Shown here: positions 26,953 through 37,576 of the stretch, in pieces
How positions within the stretch are numbered: the first letter of the stretch is position 1
Layout: the number at the start of each line of letters is the position of its first letter
NCBI GenBank assembly: GCA_949152475.1
Contig: OX424555.1
Span: 57,331,977 to 57,395,976, forward strand
Reading direction: 5' to 3'
Source: Terebella lapidaria
Lineage: Eukaryota; Annelida; Polychaeta; Terebellida; Terebellidae
DNA: 64,000 nt
Translations under genes and position numbers: made by a program
Notes under the pieces: model-generated
Databases searched by the model: none
What the model was told of the DNA's origin: nothing
What the model saw: only the letters and a program-made list of their open reading frames with translations

Positions 26953-27764
26953 TCTGTAAAATCCAAAATACTCATAGGATTCTGATTAAGTTTTGTCAGA
27001 TTATAGACAAAGTTCGAGGTCAATCATGGAATTGACATATTTGTCTGATTGCCATACCTCTTCTGAATGACATGGTTCAAATTTCATGAGCCCACGATGA
27101 TTCAAACGGATGTTATCACCAGAAATGTGTTTTTCTGAGATTTCGATGACCTTGACCTTGACCTTTGACCTTTGTACTTGAGTTCGTAGAGGTCGATGCT
27201 GTCAAAATGCATATCAAATTTCAAGGGATTCCATACACTATTGATGATGTTATGACCCTTTGAAATTTCGGATTTTTGACGTTTATGACGTCATTGTGAC
27301 GTCAGTTTACGTCGCAGCGCCAAAAATGAGATATCACTGGAATCAGGGGCTCAAGACCTTTCCAACGATATACTACTCGTTATGCTGCGCCGACCTTTGT
27401 ACTTGACCTTGACTTCGACCTCAGGCGAACTTCTCAAGGTCAAGGTCAAAGGTCAAGGTCAATGTCGAAAAAGATAGAACTCGAGTATATCTACGAAATG
27501 CACTTAATTTGAAGTCTCTATGACAATTATAACCGGAGTTATAGTCTTTTATGTGATTTTCATGTTTTCTGTTGCCATGGAAACAATTTCTTAGCGATTT
27601 TGTCTAAAAGCAACCGATGTCTTTCTATTGGCTTACAGAACTCACCCTAAAAATTTGGTAACAATCCGATCAAAACTGTGGCCTGTAGAGCGCTAACAAA
27701 CAAACAAACAAAAAAACAAACGGCACCGATCAACATACTTGACAAAATCTTTGATTTCGTCAAG
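26953..27764 (+). repeat. Truncated third higher-order block and right border of the array
   Basis: These 812 bp are the first part of a block, carrying the CACCCTAAAAA marker of the block's first monomer (near 27646). Identity stops at 27764, the last base of the hairpin CTTGACAAAATC ... GATTTCGTCAAG. Unique sequence (TAAATATGGCAT) follows, where internal monomers continue TAATAATATCCGG. A border exactly at an element's 3' terminus suggests the array grew from that terminus and was not broken at random. Confidence 0.9.
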
Positions 27765-28930
27765 TAAATATGGCATATATCAGCCACTGTAGTGGCCAAC
27801 TACATTTAATTCTTTCAACAGCGTGAAAAAAATGTTCGTCGATCTGACATACATACACCTACATTGAACACTAAAATATATAACTAGATATACAGACATA
27901 AAACATCATACTTGTCTTTTATTTTTATAGTGACACTTTAAATGATTAATATTCGATACGATGATTAGTCATGAATGCTTTGTGTCCGTGTTCAGGTAAA
28001 TGTTATACACATCATAATGCAACATCTGAATTGTATAGCGCTGTTGAATCTAAGCTTCTTTGGGAACAAAACCCTCATGATGTACTACTCCGAGAAGGGC
28101 GCTCAAAATATTGCACCGTGCGGGATGTGTCAATCAATCGAGAGGGGCTCTTTGGTGTACTTAGCAATGCAAATGAAATTACATTTGAAGGTGCCTGTTT
28201 CAACAAACAAGTAATAACACGGTCTGAGGTAGAATGTAAATCGTATTTATTTATTTCAGGAAACAGCCGAGGACGTCCAAGTATCAAAACAAGACAGATC
28301 AGTGTAAGAAAATGTAACAAAGACGTCTATCAATGAACAACCATCATTATCATTACAAACGTCTTTTTACAGAACGAAACTGATCATCTTTAGAGCGAAC
28401 ATGTCGCAATTCACTTTTTGAATGTGCGATAGTTGTAACAATTGTCCAATTCAAATGCCTCACTGCCTGGGACATGGTAATTTACTTGGATATCGGGGCG
28501 TCCACCAGTCGGAACGGAACCATGATCAAATAAATAAATCAATTATTGTCCGACGAACAACATCAAAAACATGGAATTGATCGACTGGTGCGACTAGAAT
28601 TATCACACAAAACATGTATAATACGATTAACATGAATTAAACGGACAACAACAGAGCTGTAGCTACATGTATAATAATTAACTGCCATTCATTGATTAAT
28701 TTTTTTTTTAAATTAGCCCAATGGCTGAGATAGGTTTCCGGACAAGTTTGGTTTTGAGCATTGCAGGTGACATATGACCTTGAGATTTCGTTCATCTTTT
28801 TAAACTTCAAAGGCACCATTAGGTGTGAATGCGTATGACTTTCTATATGTTCATAAGACAAACATATAAGCTCTATCAACAAGTATCTCGTCGGTAGAGG
28901 TCAATTTATACATTGCATGACAGGTGAGAC
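27765..28930. other. Unique non-coding stretch right of the array
   Basis: No recognisable gene. A 121-codon open frame on the plus strand (27971-28336) has no similarity I recognise, and a splice-acceptor-like TTTATTTATTTCAG (28246-28259) falls inside it, so it is not called as a gene. A T-run lies at about 28702-28711. Confidence 0.55.
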
Positions 28931-29140
28931 TATGAGATTTAGCCTTCAAGGTTGCATATGGTCAAGTTCAAGATCACCACAAGATGTGCCAATATATATA
29001 CGACTTCTTATAAGCTTATAATAGCACAATCCTCACCTCTAAGTGCAAGCGTTCATGTCTCAGCGGCCAATATACACAATCCACGTCAGACATTTAGCAC
29101 TCGAAGGTCGTCCGAGGTCAAGCTCAAGGTCTATATTTAG
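28930..29140. repeat. Degenerate AGGTCA-type repeat remnant
   Basis: Scattered CTTCAAGG, GGTCAAG and CCGAGGTCAAGCTCAAGGTC motifs resemble the half-site-rich elements of the array but lack their order. This is probably an old, decayed relative. It cannot be aligned confidently by eye. Confidence 0.35.
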
Positions 29141-29149
29141 TTGTGCCAT

Positions 29150-29640
29150 ATGAGTGTACTATATGAGTATAGTGGTGGCAGCTCCCATTATGAAGGCAAA
29201 AAAATGGCAATATTTTTTTAAAGGGTGAAATTTTCTTTTTGCCTAGAAATGGCCCAAAATGGGTAGTAATGCATTTGGGGCCCAAAATTTTTTTTCGCCG
29301 ACCCGCAAAAAATTCAAAATGGCCTCCACACGAAGATCGGCGATTCAAGGGCAACGAAACTTATACACGTCACAAAAGTTACATAAGAAGATTTTTCTAC
29401 AACAAAAATCTCAAAACTTATAAGACAGTTTTTGAGAAAATGGCTGCCAAAGTTCAAAATTGAGCGTTTTTCAACGTAAATAGCTGCCATTTCGAGAAAA
29501 ATAAAAATACCTACTTCTCGAACTATTTTTAATGTGTCTTTTCCCAAACTTTCAGAAAGATAGGATCATAAATTTATAAAATAAAAGTGTGGACAGACGA
29601 CAACGACGATGGGCGCAACGCCACGACAATAGGTAACCTA
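29150..29640. repeat. Dispersed-repeat-like segment, poly-A/T rich
   Basis: Low-complexity AAAATGGC, TTTTTCGCC and TTTCGAGAAAA patterns run through the stretch. It ends GACAGACGACAACGACGATGG followed by ACGACAATAGGTAACC, a style of terminus I associate with invertebrate dispersed elements. Open frames overlap on both strands and none is recognisable. Class unknown. Confidence 0.35.
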
Positions 29641-29699
29641 AAAAAAAACAATAAAAATCAGCACGCAAACTAATACACGTGTAGGCTAACTCGCACAAT

Positions 29700-30421
29700 A
29701 ATAATCATAAACAGGCTTTATTCAACTACGTCAGCATAACACCTGCTTCAAATACTAGAACTTGAAATTTAATAACACATAAGTATACATTAGGAACATT
29801 TAAGTACATCATTTCCATGTTTAGTATAATGTGTGCAACAATAAACGGCAACATGTTCCTTAATAACAGCGAAAAAGTATGTTCAATAAGCTACATATCA
29901 CAGAATATAATCACAATAAGAATAAAATCACACCGAGAGCACAAAAAAAAACACGACAAACAAATTCCATTCTACTCATTCTAGTCACGTATAGAAAATT
30001 TGGGAGGCATTCTTAGTCCCAAATATTTTTTAATCGGGCTTATGATTTTCATTAACATGTATTGTTATGTGCCTATCATCCTATAATATCGGATGATACT
30101 GATCGGTCAATCTATAAAACGAGAGAAACAAAAACCAAAGCAGCTGGATCTTAATGTAACATTATTTACATTCTGTAGATAATTCATACCCATTTCCCCA
30201 TATAACTGTAGATAAAGCACAATATGGCATTTTAGGGTTCCTGAAAATTCTCACATAGTTTTTAAAACGCCAAAGTTGTTATCCATAGTATACACATGTA
30301 CAATTATACAACTATATAAAAGAAACCCTGAAGCTAGAGAAAGGATACTAGTACGTTTCGTGTTGTCTTTGGTATCGGTATAAACGTGCAGTACGTCACA
30401 TTCTCACGTGCTCCAGCGAGA
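29700..30421 (-). other. Probable 3' UTR of the TRPV-like gene
   Basis: AT-rich sequence without recognisable coding content lies between the stop codon and the candidate AATAAA. Extent is inferred from the signal only. Confidence 0.4.
29717..29722 (-). terminator. Candidate poly(A) signal AATAAA for the TRPV-like gene
   Basis: TTTATT on the plus strand reads AATAAA on the minus strand, 700 nt past the stop codon. The minus-strand sequence beyond it (29700 down to 29640) is GT- and T-rich, as expected downstream of a cleavage site. An ATTAAA variant near 29766 is an alternative. Confidence 0.45.
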
Positions 30422-33400
30422 TCACACGTCTGTTGTGTGCAATGTGGCTGGAATGTTTGGGTTGGCTGTGTGACCAAGCGAGGTGGTTTCTTCCTTCACA
30501 CCCGGCTGCTTCAGCATCGTCACGTCCAGGAAACAGCGCATCTCCTTCTCCTCTCCTACCTCCTTGCTCCAAGTCTCGCCCTCCGACTTCTTACAGATGT
30601 ACGTCATGAAGAAGAAGCGACGCTCCAACATCAACATGATAGAGAGCTGCTGCTGCTTCCACAAGTTACAGCGCGAGGCGCGAACCGTCTCGTAGGATGT
30701 ATTCATCATCGCGATCAGCATGTTCATCAGCAGGATGACGGCCACGATGGCGTAAAGGATCAGCAAGATCCTGCTGTACATCTGATGCCGCGAGCCTTCC
30801 GTCGACTGCTTCGTGTCCAGATCAGTCACAACGTTCATCATGTCATTGAACACTCTGCTGATCATATTGCTGGCTTGTCCAAGGTAAGTGAAGAGCGCAT
30901 TCATCGAGAACGAAAACGCTACAAGAATGATTCCGTATACTGTGAGAAAGTAGATGAGATCACGAAAGAACATTTTCTGGATCATGATGGTGAATCGGCA
31001 TGTTACGCGACAGGCGCGTGTGAAGAACAGTACGAATATCCAACCTAGAAGCAATGACATTGACAAGGCCACATCCTGTTTCTCGTCTTTCTGCCAGTAG
31101 AGGATGAACCATTGTAAGGTGAAAGACGAGAACGCGAACAACACAAGCCTGTAGGGCCCATTTCCTGTAATCGTCCATTCCGAATTCAAACACTTGATAC
31201 ATCGTCGAATGTAATTTTGGTTTGACATACGTTGGATCCTATAAGGTTTGATACCACCGATATCCAGACACTCTTGTAGTAAGTATATACCGGGCAGTAT
31301 CACAAAGAAGACCAGCCACAGTTCGGGGACCACAACAACTGGTTCGGTGTCCTTTACCTGCATTGGCATACTGTTGGTCTGTACTGTGCAGGCTGTGAAC
31401 ACCAACATGTAGCTGACGTGGAGGATCATCCACCCGATGTACACCCAACGATACATGGAGTTCCACTTGTTGGCAATGATCGTGCTCACGGGTTCCATTT
31501 CCAGGAAGTCCTCCTCGTTTTCCACTTGTGTCCTCCGTGACAGCTGCTGGCTGCTGTGAGCCAAGATGTGCAATACTGAAAACTTGTTGTATCTGTTTTG
31601 TGCGAAGCTTGCGATATCCGTTATGTCATAAGTTACCCATGCAATGGATCCGAGCTTGTTCTGCGGGATTTTGAAGATCTTTTCCATGTTTATAAGATGC
31701 TTGAACAACACAGACTGTGTCTTGACAGCAAGTGCGAGTGGAGTGTATCCGTCATCATTCCTTATTTTCAGCAGTTCCCTGAACATGTTCTCTCTGAGTT
31801 CGTTCTGTTTCAGTTCCTTTTGCTTCTGGAACTTCGTGTCGTACAGTATGGTGAGTTGTTCAGCTTTGACGGAACAAGCCTCCCAGATACATTCCAGCAG
31901 CCGCTCATAATGGGACCTTTCTGGAAATCGAACAGATTGCAGGATCACCGTGTGCAGCAGTGTATTACCTGAATGATTTTTGAGCCCCAGTTCAGCTCCA
32001 TAGCGAACAAGAGTTTTGATGACCAGATCATTTCCAGCCCATGCTGCAGCCGTCAGACAAAGCTGCCCGTCAGGGTGTTGGGTTTTGAAATATTTCCCGT
32101 TGGCAATAGTGTTAATCAATGCCACTCTGTCGTGTGGTTCCAGAGATGAGACGATTTCTTCGATTAGGGCTGGATTTTCATTAGCCACTGCCAGATGGAG
32201 TCCTGTTTGGTTGCGATAATCATAACTCTCATACTTTGCTATTATGAGATCCCGATCATTCAGGGCCAGAAGCATGCGAACGATGTTCTCGTGGTTATAA
32301 AGCAAAGCCACGTGAAGGATCGTAGCAGAAGACTCCGGTTCACGCAAATCAAACTGACTGAGTTTGAAGCCACTTTTCTGCACAATCTTGCACAAAATCC
32401 TTGTAACATCCACATTGTTCAGTTTAACTGCCCTGAACATCGTGTCCACAAACTGTGATCTGTCTTCATACAACATCTTGGCATAGTTCGCAACAAGAGC
32501 CTTTATGCCTGGAAGCAGTCCCTTGTCCATGTCTGTTCGCATGGACGTCATACCTGATTTCTTCTTCGCAAGCTCGATGAATGTTTTGTTGGGAGCTTTT
32601 TTCTTGTTTGTTTTCCTGCAAGCTACACAACATCCATGCATATCACCAGAATCATCACTTTCTTGTCCATTGTCTGGTGGGTGGTACAACTCTATTGCGT
32701 CGTCATCAGGAACAAAGGGACCTGATTTCCTGCGAGTTGATTCAGCATGTGAGCCACGACGTTTGCTGTACCTACTCTTTTTCCGACTCATTCGGTTAGT
32801 GATGTGAACATCACCGTTCTGTCCTGATGAAACGTGTCCATCACAAAGCTGTGCAGCATTTTTCTCTTGTGCTTTGGCTTGATTGATTTGGTTTTCGGCC
32901 TCACTGGAATCACTGATGTCAACGAGTGGTGTCGTTTCACTGTGACTTGCTTTCCTGTTTTCATGCTGGATGTCAAATGATTTAGGCCTGAATATTGGTT
33001 TTGGCAAAGTTTCCGTTGTAGTTTTCTCTATATGTTCTGTTGTCTTTGTAGATTTGGAACCGGTGCCTCTAGACAGAGTCCCTTGCTTCTTGACTCGTTC
33101 CACGTCTTCCTCCAAACCAACCCAATCATCTTCCCGAAATCCAGAAGGGTCGTGCTGAAACCTGGTACTGAATTCCGGATCTAAATTATCATAGTCGGCA
33201 TCCAGTCCAGATCCGGTACTTATGCCAAGACTCTGTGGTATGGCAGACGCCAGCAGCTGGTTCATGTCGACATCACCGGGTGCCTCAATCTCGGAGAGCA
33301 GCTCCATGCCATTATCCGTCTCTCTGCTGATTTTTACGATTCTCTTCTTGCATTGGACTGGCCCCTTGACGATCTTCGTATGCAGCGTCCGTCCATCATC

Positions 33401-33703
33401 GAACTTCTGTGATATTGTGGACACTTGCAATGTATCATCGCCCTCGCCTTTTTTGGTAGGTAACAGCGGTTTGTCTGGAACTTTGATCCTTTTAGTTGTG
33501 ATTTTGCTGGGTGCTCCTTCTTTGACAATGTCGCTGAGGTTGAGGCCGAACCCTGAGAACAAGTCGTCAATGTCCTCGTCGAGGTTGGCTGCGGCGTCTC
33601 CCAGAGCAAAGATGTTGGCATCACGGTCCTCCCCTGGATCGTGAGCCATGTCCAGGGCTATGTGGTCCTGGGGAGCCGGGCTGTACCGTGTTTTATCCAT
33701 CAT
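30422..33703 (-). CDS. TRPV5/6-like cation channel, intronless coding region
   Basis: The 1093-residue frame encodes a transient receptor potential channel subunit, expected to form a tetrameric, calcium-permeable pore in a membrane. Residues 1-400 are a hydrophilic, acidic and Ser/Lys-rich extension with a basic patch (306-326, RKKSRYSKRRG) and a small Cys cluster (358-362). Ankyrin-like repeats follow at about 417-445, 458-490, 497-529, 545-576, 577-612 and 650-672. YDITDIAS (692-699) resembles the TRPV5/6 linker YDLTEIDS. Membrane segments lie near 752-772 (S1), 791-812, 851-870, 877-897, 913-938 (S5) and 975-1000 (S6). LLMNMLIAMM (991-1000) and LWKQQQLSIMLMLERR (1014-1029) match the TRPV5/6 S6 and post-S6 pattern. 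Where TRPV5/6 have the filter TIID, this protein reads NVVTD (957-961). The start is supported by an in-frame TGA at 33737-33739, 11 codons upstream. Typical TRPV proteins are 700-900 residues; the excess is the N-terminal extension. No frameshift is seen. Confidence 0.93.
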   Translation of the reverse strand: MMDKTRYSPAPQDHIALDMAHDPGEDRDANIFALGDAAANLDEDIDDLFSGFGLNLSDIVKEGAPSKITTKRIKVPDKPLLPTKKGEGDDTLQVSTISQKFDDGRTLHTKIVKGPVQCKKRIVKISRETDNGMELLSEIEAPGDVDMNQLLASAIPQSLGISTGSGLDADYDNLDPEFSTRFQHDPSGFREDDWVGLEEDVERVKKQGTLSRGTGSKSTKTTEHIEKTTTETLPKPIFRPKSFDIQHENRKASHSETTPLVDISDSSEAENQINQAKAQEKNAAQLCDGHVSSGQNGDVHITNRMSRKKSRYSKRRGSHAESTRRKSGPFVPDDDAIELYHPPDNGQESDDSGDMHGCCVACRKTNKKKAPNKTFIELAKKKSGMTSMRTDMDKGLLPGIKALVANYAKMLYEDRSQFVDTMFRAVKLNNVDVTRILCKIVQKSGFKLSQFDLREPESSATILHVALLYNHENIVRMLLALNDRDLIIAKYESYDYRNQTGLHLAVANENPALIEEIVSSLEPHDRVALINTIANGKYFKTQHPDGQLCLTAAAWAGNDLVIKTLVRYGAELGLKNHSGNTLLHTVILQSVRFPERSHYERLLECIWEACSVKAEQLTILYDTKFQKQKELKQNELRENMFRELLKIRNDDGYTPLALAVKTQSVLFKHLINMEKIFKIPQNKLGSIAWVTYDITDIASFAQNRYNKFSVLHILAHSSQQLSRRTQVENEEDFLEMEPVSTIIANKWNSMYRWVYIGWMILHVSYMLVFTACTVQTNSMPMQVKDTEPVVVVPELWLVFFVILPGIYLLQECLDIGGIKPYRIQRMSNQNYIRRCIKCLNSEWTITGNGPYRLVLFAFSSFTLQWFILYWQKDEKQDVALSMSLLLGWIFVLFFTRACRVTCRFTIMIQKMFFRDLIYFLTVYGIILVAFSFSMNALFTYLGQASNMISRVFNDMMNVVTDLDTKQSTEGSRHQMYSRILLILYAIVAVILLMNMLIAMMNTSYETVRASRCNLWKQQQLSIMLMLERRFFFMTYICKKSEGETWSKEVGEEKEMRCFLDVTMLKQPGVKEETTSLGHTANPNIPATLHTTDV

Positions 33704-33828
33704 GGATATGTCTCTCCTCGTGTCACAACAGTACCATCATTCGGCACGATGCGAAGTGTTCAGTGATGTCTAGTCCAAGCTTTTTCACACGATACAGGCC
33801 TCCATTCAGGGCGAGCAGTGATCAATAC
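33704..33828 (-). other. 5' UTR exon of the TRPV-like gene with probable upstream intron
   Basis: Reading the minus strand, ATATATTTCCAG ends at 33829, a good splice acceptor. The exon would begin at 33828 and run about 125 nt to the start codon. It contains the in-frame TGA. The donor and first exon were not located in the upstream AT-rich DNA. Confidence 0.45.
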
Positions 33829-33829
33829 C

Positions 33830-36740
33830 TGGAAATATATCAAGTAAGATATATTTATAAAAATAGGCCGTGTTATACATGTAGTATTATTATACCAAAT
33901 AACACAAAACAAAGTTATTTTACTGCTAGGTACCACACATCCACTGGAGCCGAAATATAACTGCAGTGCACTTGTTTTGGCCACGCTAACGATTCTGAAC
34001 ACACGACTCATAGTTTTTCGCCACATCAGATAACCGCTTATAGCAGGATCAGGTAAATATAAAGCGGTACAGTCCTCCCTATCTGTGTTATGTATTGTAT
34101 ACGAGATAACGTGTTCAAGGCGCCAACTGCGTCTATCATATTTATGTATAATATCAGTAATCTTTGCCAGACAACGTTTTCCTCGCTGACTGGAATACAA
34201 TTTCCGTGTCCCAACATCGCAGCGGGGGAACATGTTCCTGCCCCGGCAACATCGCGTCAGGCTTTATGTAAAACAACAGCACCACTTCCCAGTTCCGAAG
34301 GTACACAGAAGTTCCACTCCCGAAATTTAACGGTTTACATCCAGTCCCGATGAAAATAGACATCAATGCATTTGAAATGAATGACAATAGTGCGCATTTG
34401 TATTGTAGACCTGTTACTGGGCTGAATTTTTTATTAATTCGCATTGACATTGTAGGGTCTATATAATGTAATATTTAACAACTGACTGGCAATGCATTAT
34501 TTGTTATGAATGATCCATGTGGACATCAAGAATTCAAATTGACGTCATGTCGAACATTTCGTGATCTCTCCTAGTCTCTGGGCGGAAATCACAACACCAT
34601 TCACGTCTTCACCTGTCTAACAATAGATTTATATATATCCCCTGAGCGACCCCCTAGAAAACAGTTAATTATACCCCGGAGGACATCGCCACATTTCCCG
34701 CTGCGTTATATGCAATAACGTGCGGGCATTATCAGCCTGACATCCCGTATTATTTCCGGAAATATTTCCGGATCAGTGTACGGGTATGGGGCCAAGCAAG
34801 GACAACGAACTAGGATCCAGCACACCTGAAGCAAGGGCCGAGGAGTGGCAAGCCGGCTCTAACTGGATGATTGAGTGGAAATGTTGCGAGATGCGAAGCA
34901 AATGACCGTATTTCAACAGATACGAGCGATGGTCGCTGACATTAGCGTCCAATAGTGTTCGTCATAGTTCGTTTGATGACCGTCAAAACTATTAAAAGCC
35001 AATCGAAGTACTGCAATGTACACTTTGATCCACGATGTGTAAAGTTGTATTAATTAACCGAGGAGGTGTTGCGTGGTATTTAGATCTTGTTTTCGTCAAA
35101 TGCACGTTAACACGCATTTTTCTCTTTCAACTCTAATCAATAATTCAGACCCTAAATTCGTGTGTTCATGCATTAGTGGCGACAGTTCGACACATACATT
35201 TCTAGCGTATAGTGAAAAATACACGTTTACATTTCTTATTTATTCCATACCTTCACACTTGGTTCTATATTTATATTCATACTTGAGAAAACAATAAGAC
35301 GATTTATCGACGAAAAGGGGTCGATAATTATCGCTGTACACCAATCACCTGTCAGACTCAGCTGTCGTTGTTATTATTTACATATATGCGCCAGTTTGTA
35401 AACATTCATCTCGTACGTAAATCATTATATGCCAGTCACCTGGTAAATCATCTGTTTTCTGATCGGTAACAACAACCAGTTGTACTCCACGATGTCAGTT
35501 ATGCAAGTAATTGCGGCAGTGAATATTATCTACTACGAATTCCCTAGAATTCTTGACATTTGCGAATAGATTTGCTTGGCTTCTTACGCTCAGTAGTCAA
35601 CGACCACATGTCAGTTTTGCATTTTCTTTCTAATTATGATATTCGCTTTGGCCTTATGCAAAAGCGGTTTCAGCATTTAACGTGCACATGTCTGCTTTGC
35701 ATTTATGATAGTTTGCTGTTTATGATAGTTCGCTTTAGCCTACTGCAAAGTGCGGCTATCGCTGTGACGTATGTATATTGATATGTGATGGGAATAATTT
35801 GTGTTCTTGTGAGTAAGAATCGTTAAAGATTCGTGTTTCATGTGAATAAAAATAATAGGAACACATGTTGTTTTCTGCAATGTGTCCTCAAGTTTTTTTC
35901 TCAAGAGACACTTCGAAGGATCAATCACGTCTTCACTGGCGCCAACATCACTGCAACTGCAACCTTACGTCATTTGCATGTGCGTGGAGCCAAGATTGCC
36001 CATGAAGCATTCAACGCGAGCTCTGGCATTCGTCAATTTAAAAAAAGACATCGCCCACCAAAAACATCTTGACAAAAACACACCGCGGAAAGAGAAACAT
36101 ATATACGCACGATATATCCCACCTGTTTGTTTTTATTATGGAGGTTTCCATATGAAATATGGTAACTCTTCATTGACGCAACCAACTTCGATTCTTTTAC
36201 TTGGATTCGCAAAATGTGATGCGACTCGTCATAGTTTTCGGTTTTGCTGCAGGTTGATTACTTTGAAATACTTCCATACTTTGCTAATGTAGAGCTACCT
36301 ATAATTATTACTCGCAACACATCCGTGATTAGAGACAGAAATAATCATTTTGAACAGCAGAATGATATAGATACGAGATGTAGGGCCCATATGCAATTGT
36401 AATACGATTACACGCGATAATCGAAACAACAGAACTAGCCAACACATCAGAATACACTGCCATGAACATGTGCAATCACTATTTCCCATGTAATGTCTTC
36501 AAAAGCATTTCTCGCAGTTTGATATCTTGGCACAGGGATGTTTCTAACTTATATGATGTTTATTTCCACAAATACACAACGTTTTTCCTAAATCAGATCC
36601 ACATAGCACCGTGGTCATATATTAAAAAAACACCATGATAAAGGGCATATGTTTCATATGTTGTCCCTAGAAATGAATTGATTGCAAATTTAGCAGCAGC
36701 CGACAATAAATATTGATGTTCCTTCATCTTTGAACATCGT
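33830..36740. other. Upstream non-coding region
   Basis: I recognise no protein gene. A moderately GC-richer part (34670-34900) could hold the promoter or first exon of the minus-strand channel gene, but I see no convincing core promoter. Open frames here are short and unrecognisable. Confidence 0.4.
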
Positions 36741-37298
36741 TTGCTCGATGACTGGTCGGATAAATTCATAACATGCGATAAAAGCCAAGACATGTGGCAA
36801 AGTTTATATCAAAGAGAAAAGGAGCTCGATATAATGTTACATTGGATCTCTATTTTTTGTAACGGTAACTTTGAACTGGTTAACAAGGTACATCGACATT
36901 TCCCTGTAATCATTAAAGAATTAACTTGTTATTATCCTTATTCTTATTGTTCTTATTATACGGATTATTTTGTACTCACGTCTTCTGTCAGCCCGTTCGA
37001 AATCAGCAATATCCATGCAATCTGTGGGAATGATTCCGACTTTTTTGATGAAGCAACAGCTAATTGCCAAATATTTTCTTGTCTAACCACTGAATGTCCA
37101 AAAACTCCAGACGTACTAATGACCAAATTATCCCCGGGTCAGCGGTCAAGTCCGCGGCGCCAAATGTGCGGCCTCTTCCGCGTTCGGCCACATAAATATG
37201 GGGGCGGGGTGCGTCCATCAGGCCGTCCGTCCGTGGACCGCTGGGGAAAGGCAACGTGGGAGGCTGGGAGCTTCCAGCGGGTCCGGCCCCGGGAGTGA
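36741..37298 (+). other. Unrecognised 185-codon open frame
   Basis: The frame begins MLDDWSDKFITCDKSQDMW. It is long for this AT-rich DNA but matches nothing I know. Its composition changes abruptly: the first 130 residues are AT-coded, whereas the last 50 are Arg/Gly/Pro-rich because they run through a GC-rich island. That makes a single real protein unlikely. It could contain an exon. Confidence 0.15.
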
Positions 37299-37340
37299 AG
37301 GGCATTCTTGAGGGCGTCACGACACAGTACAAACACGCGG
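37130..37340. other. GC-rich island
   Basis: About 200 bp of strongly GC- and CpG-rich sequence (TCCGCGGCGCC, GGTCCGGCCCCGGGAG) stands out from AT-rich flanks. A TATA-like CATAAATATGG sits at about 37191-37201. It may be a promoter-proximal CpG island, an exon on either strand, or foreign repeat DNA. No protein family is recognisable in any frame. Confidence 0.5.
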
Positions 37341-37563
37341 CAGATTGCGGCGATCTTTTTATGATTATCATAAAGCCACGATTAGCATCGCACTCTTCGG
37401 GTTTTTTTCTTTCTTTCTTTCTGAAGTCGTCGTCATGTACTATAATGACTTGAGCGGGTTCTGTCGAGCGGCTATGAATATTATTGTCGACGGTTCATTT
37501 TTGCAGATACACGTTGGTCATGTTTATATCCTTTATGTCCATCCACTGTATCACTGATTTTTA

Positions 37564-37576
37564 GGGGGGGGGGGGG
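37564..37576 (+). repeat. G13 homopolymer
   Basis: Thirteen consecutive G residues between TTTTTA and TCGATTTTTT. Length is prone to sequencing error. Confidence 0.9.

Larger units (their letters stand above)
1..27764 (+). repeat. Macrosatellite array, 1344/1359-bp monomer, with a 5.38-kb higher-order block
   Basis: Near-identical monomers run head to tail from the window edge. In the phase set by base 1 they start at 1, 1345, 2689, 4033, 5377, 6736, 8080, 9424, 10783, 12127, 13486, 14845, 16189 and 17533. After an inserted element (18298-20980) the array resumes, with starts at 21575, 22919 (again interrupted) and 26953. Adjacent monomers differ by only a handful of bases, so amplification or homogenisation is recent. 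The biological phase is probably 813-2156, because the array ends at 27764, the last base of a hairpin at monomer position 786-812. No monomer carries a believable gene. The left end lies outside the window. Confidence 0.97.

Noticed and set aside
1..27764. CRISPR-like or bacterial repeat array
   Set aside because: Repeat units are 1.3 kb without short repeat/spacer alternation, and the neighbouring gene is animal-type.
27971..28336. 121-codon plus-strand frame beside the array
   Set aside because: Unrecognised product, a probable splice-acceptor sequence within it, and overlapping frames on both strands.
30386..33644. Several plus-strand open frames up to 220 codons opposite the channel gene
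   Set aside because: Antisense shadows of the 1093-codon TRPV-like frame. They show no domain similarity, and the minus strand has a complete recognisable protein.
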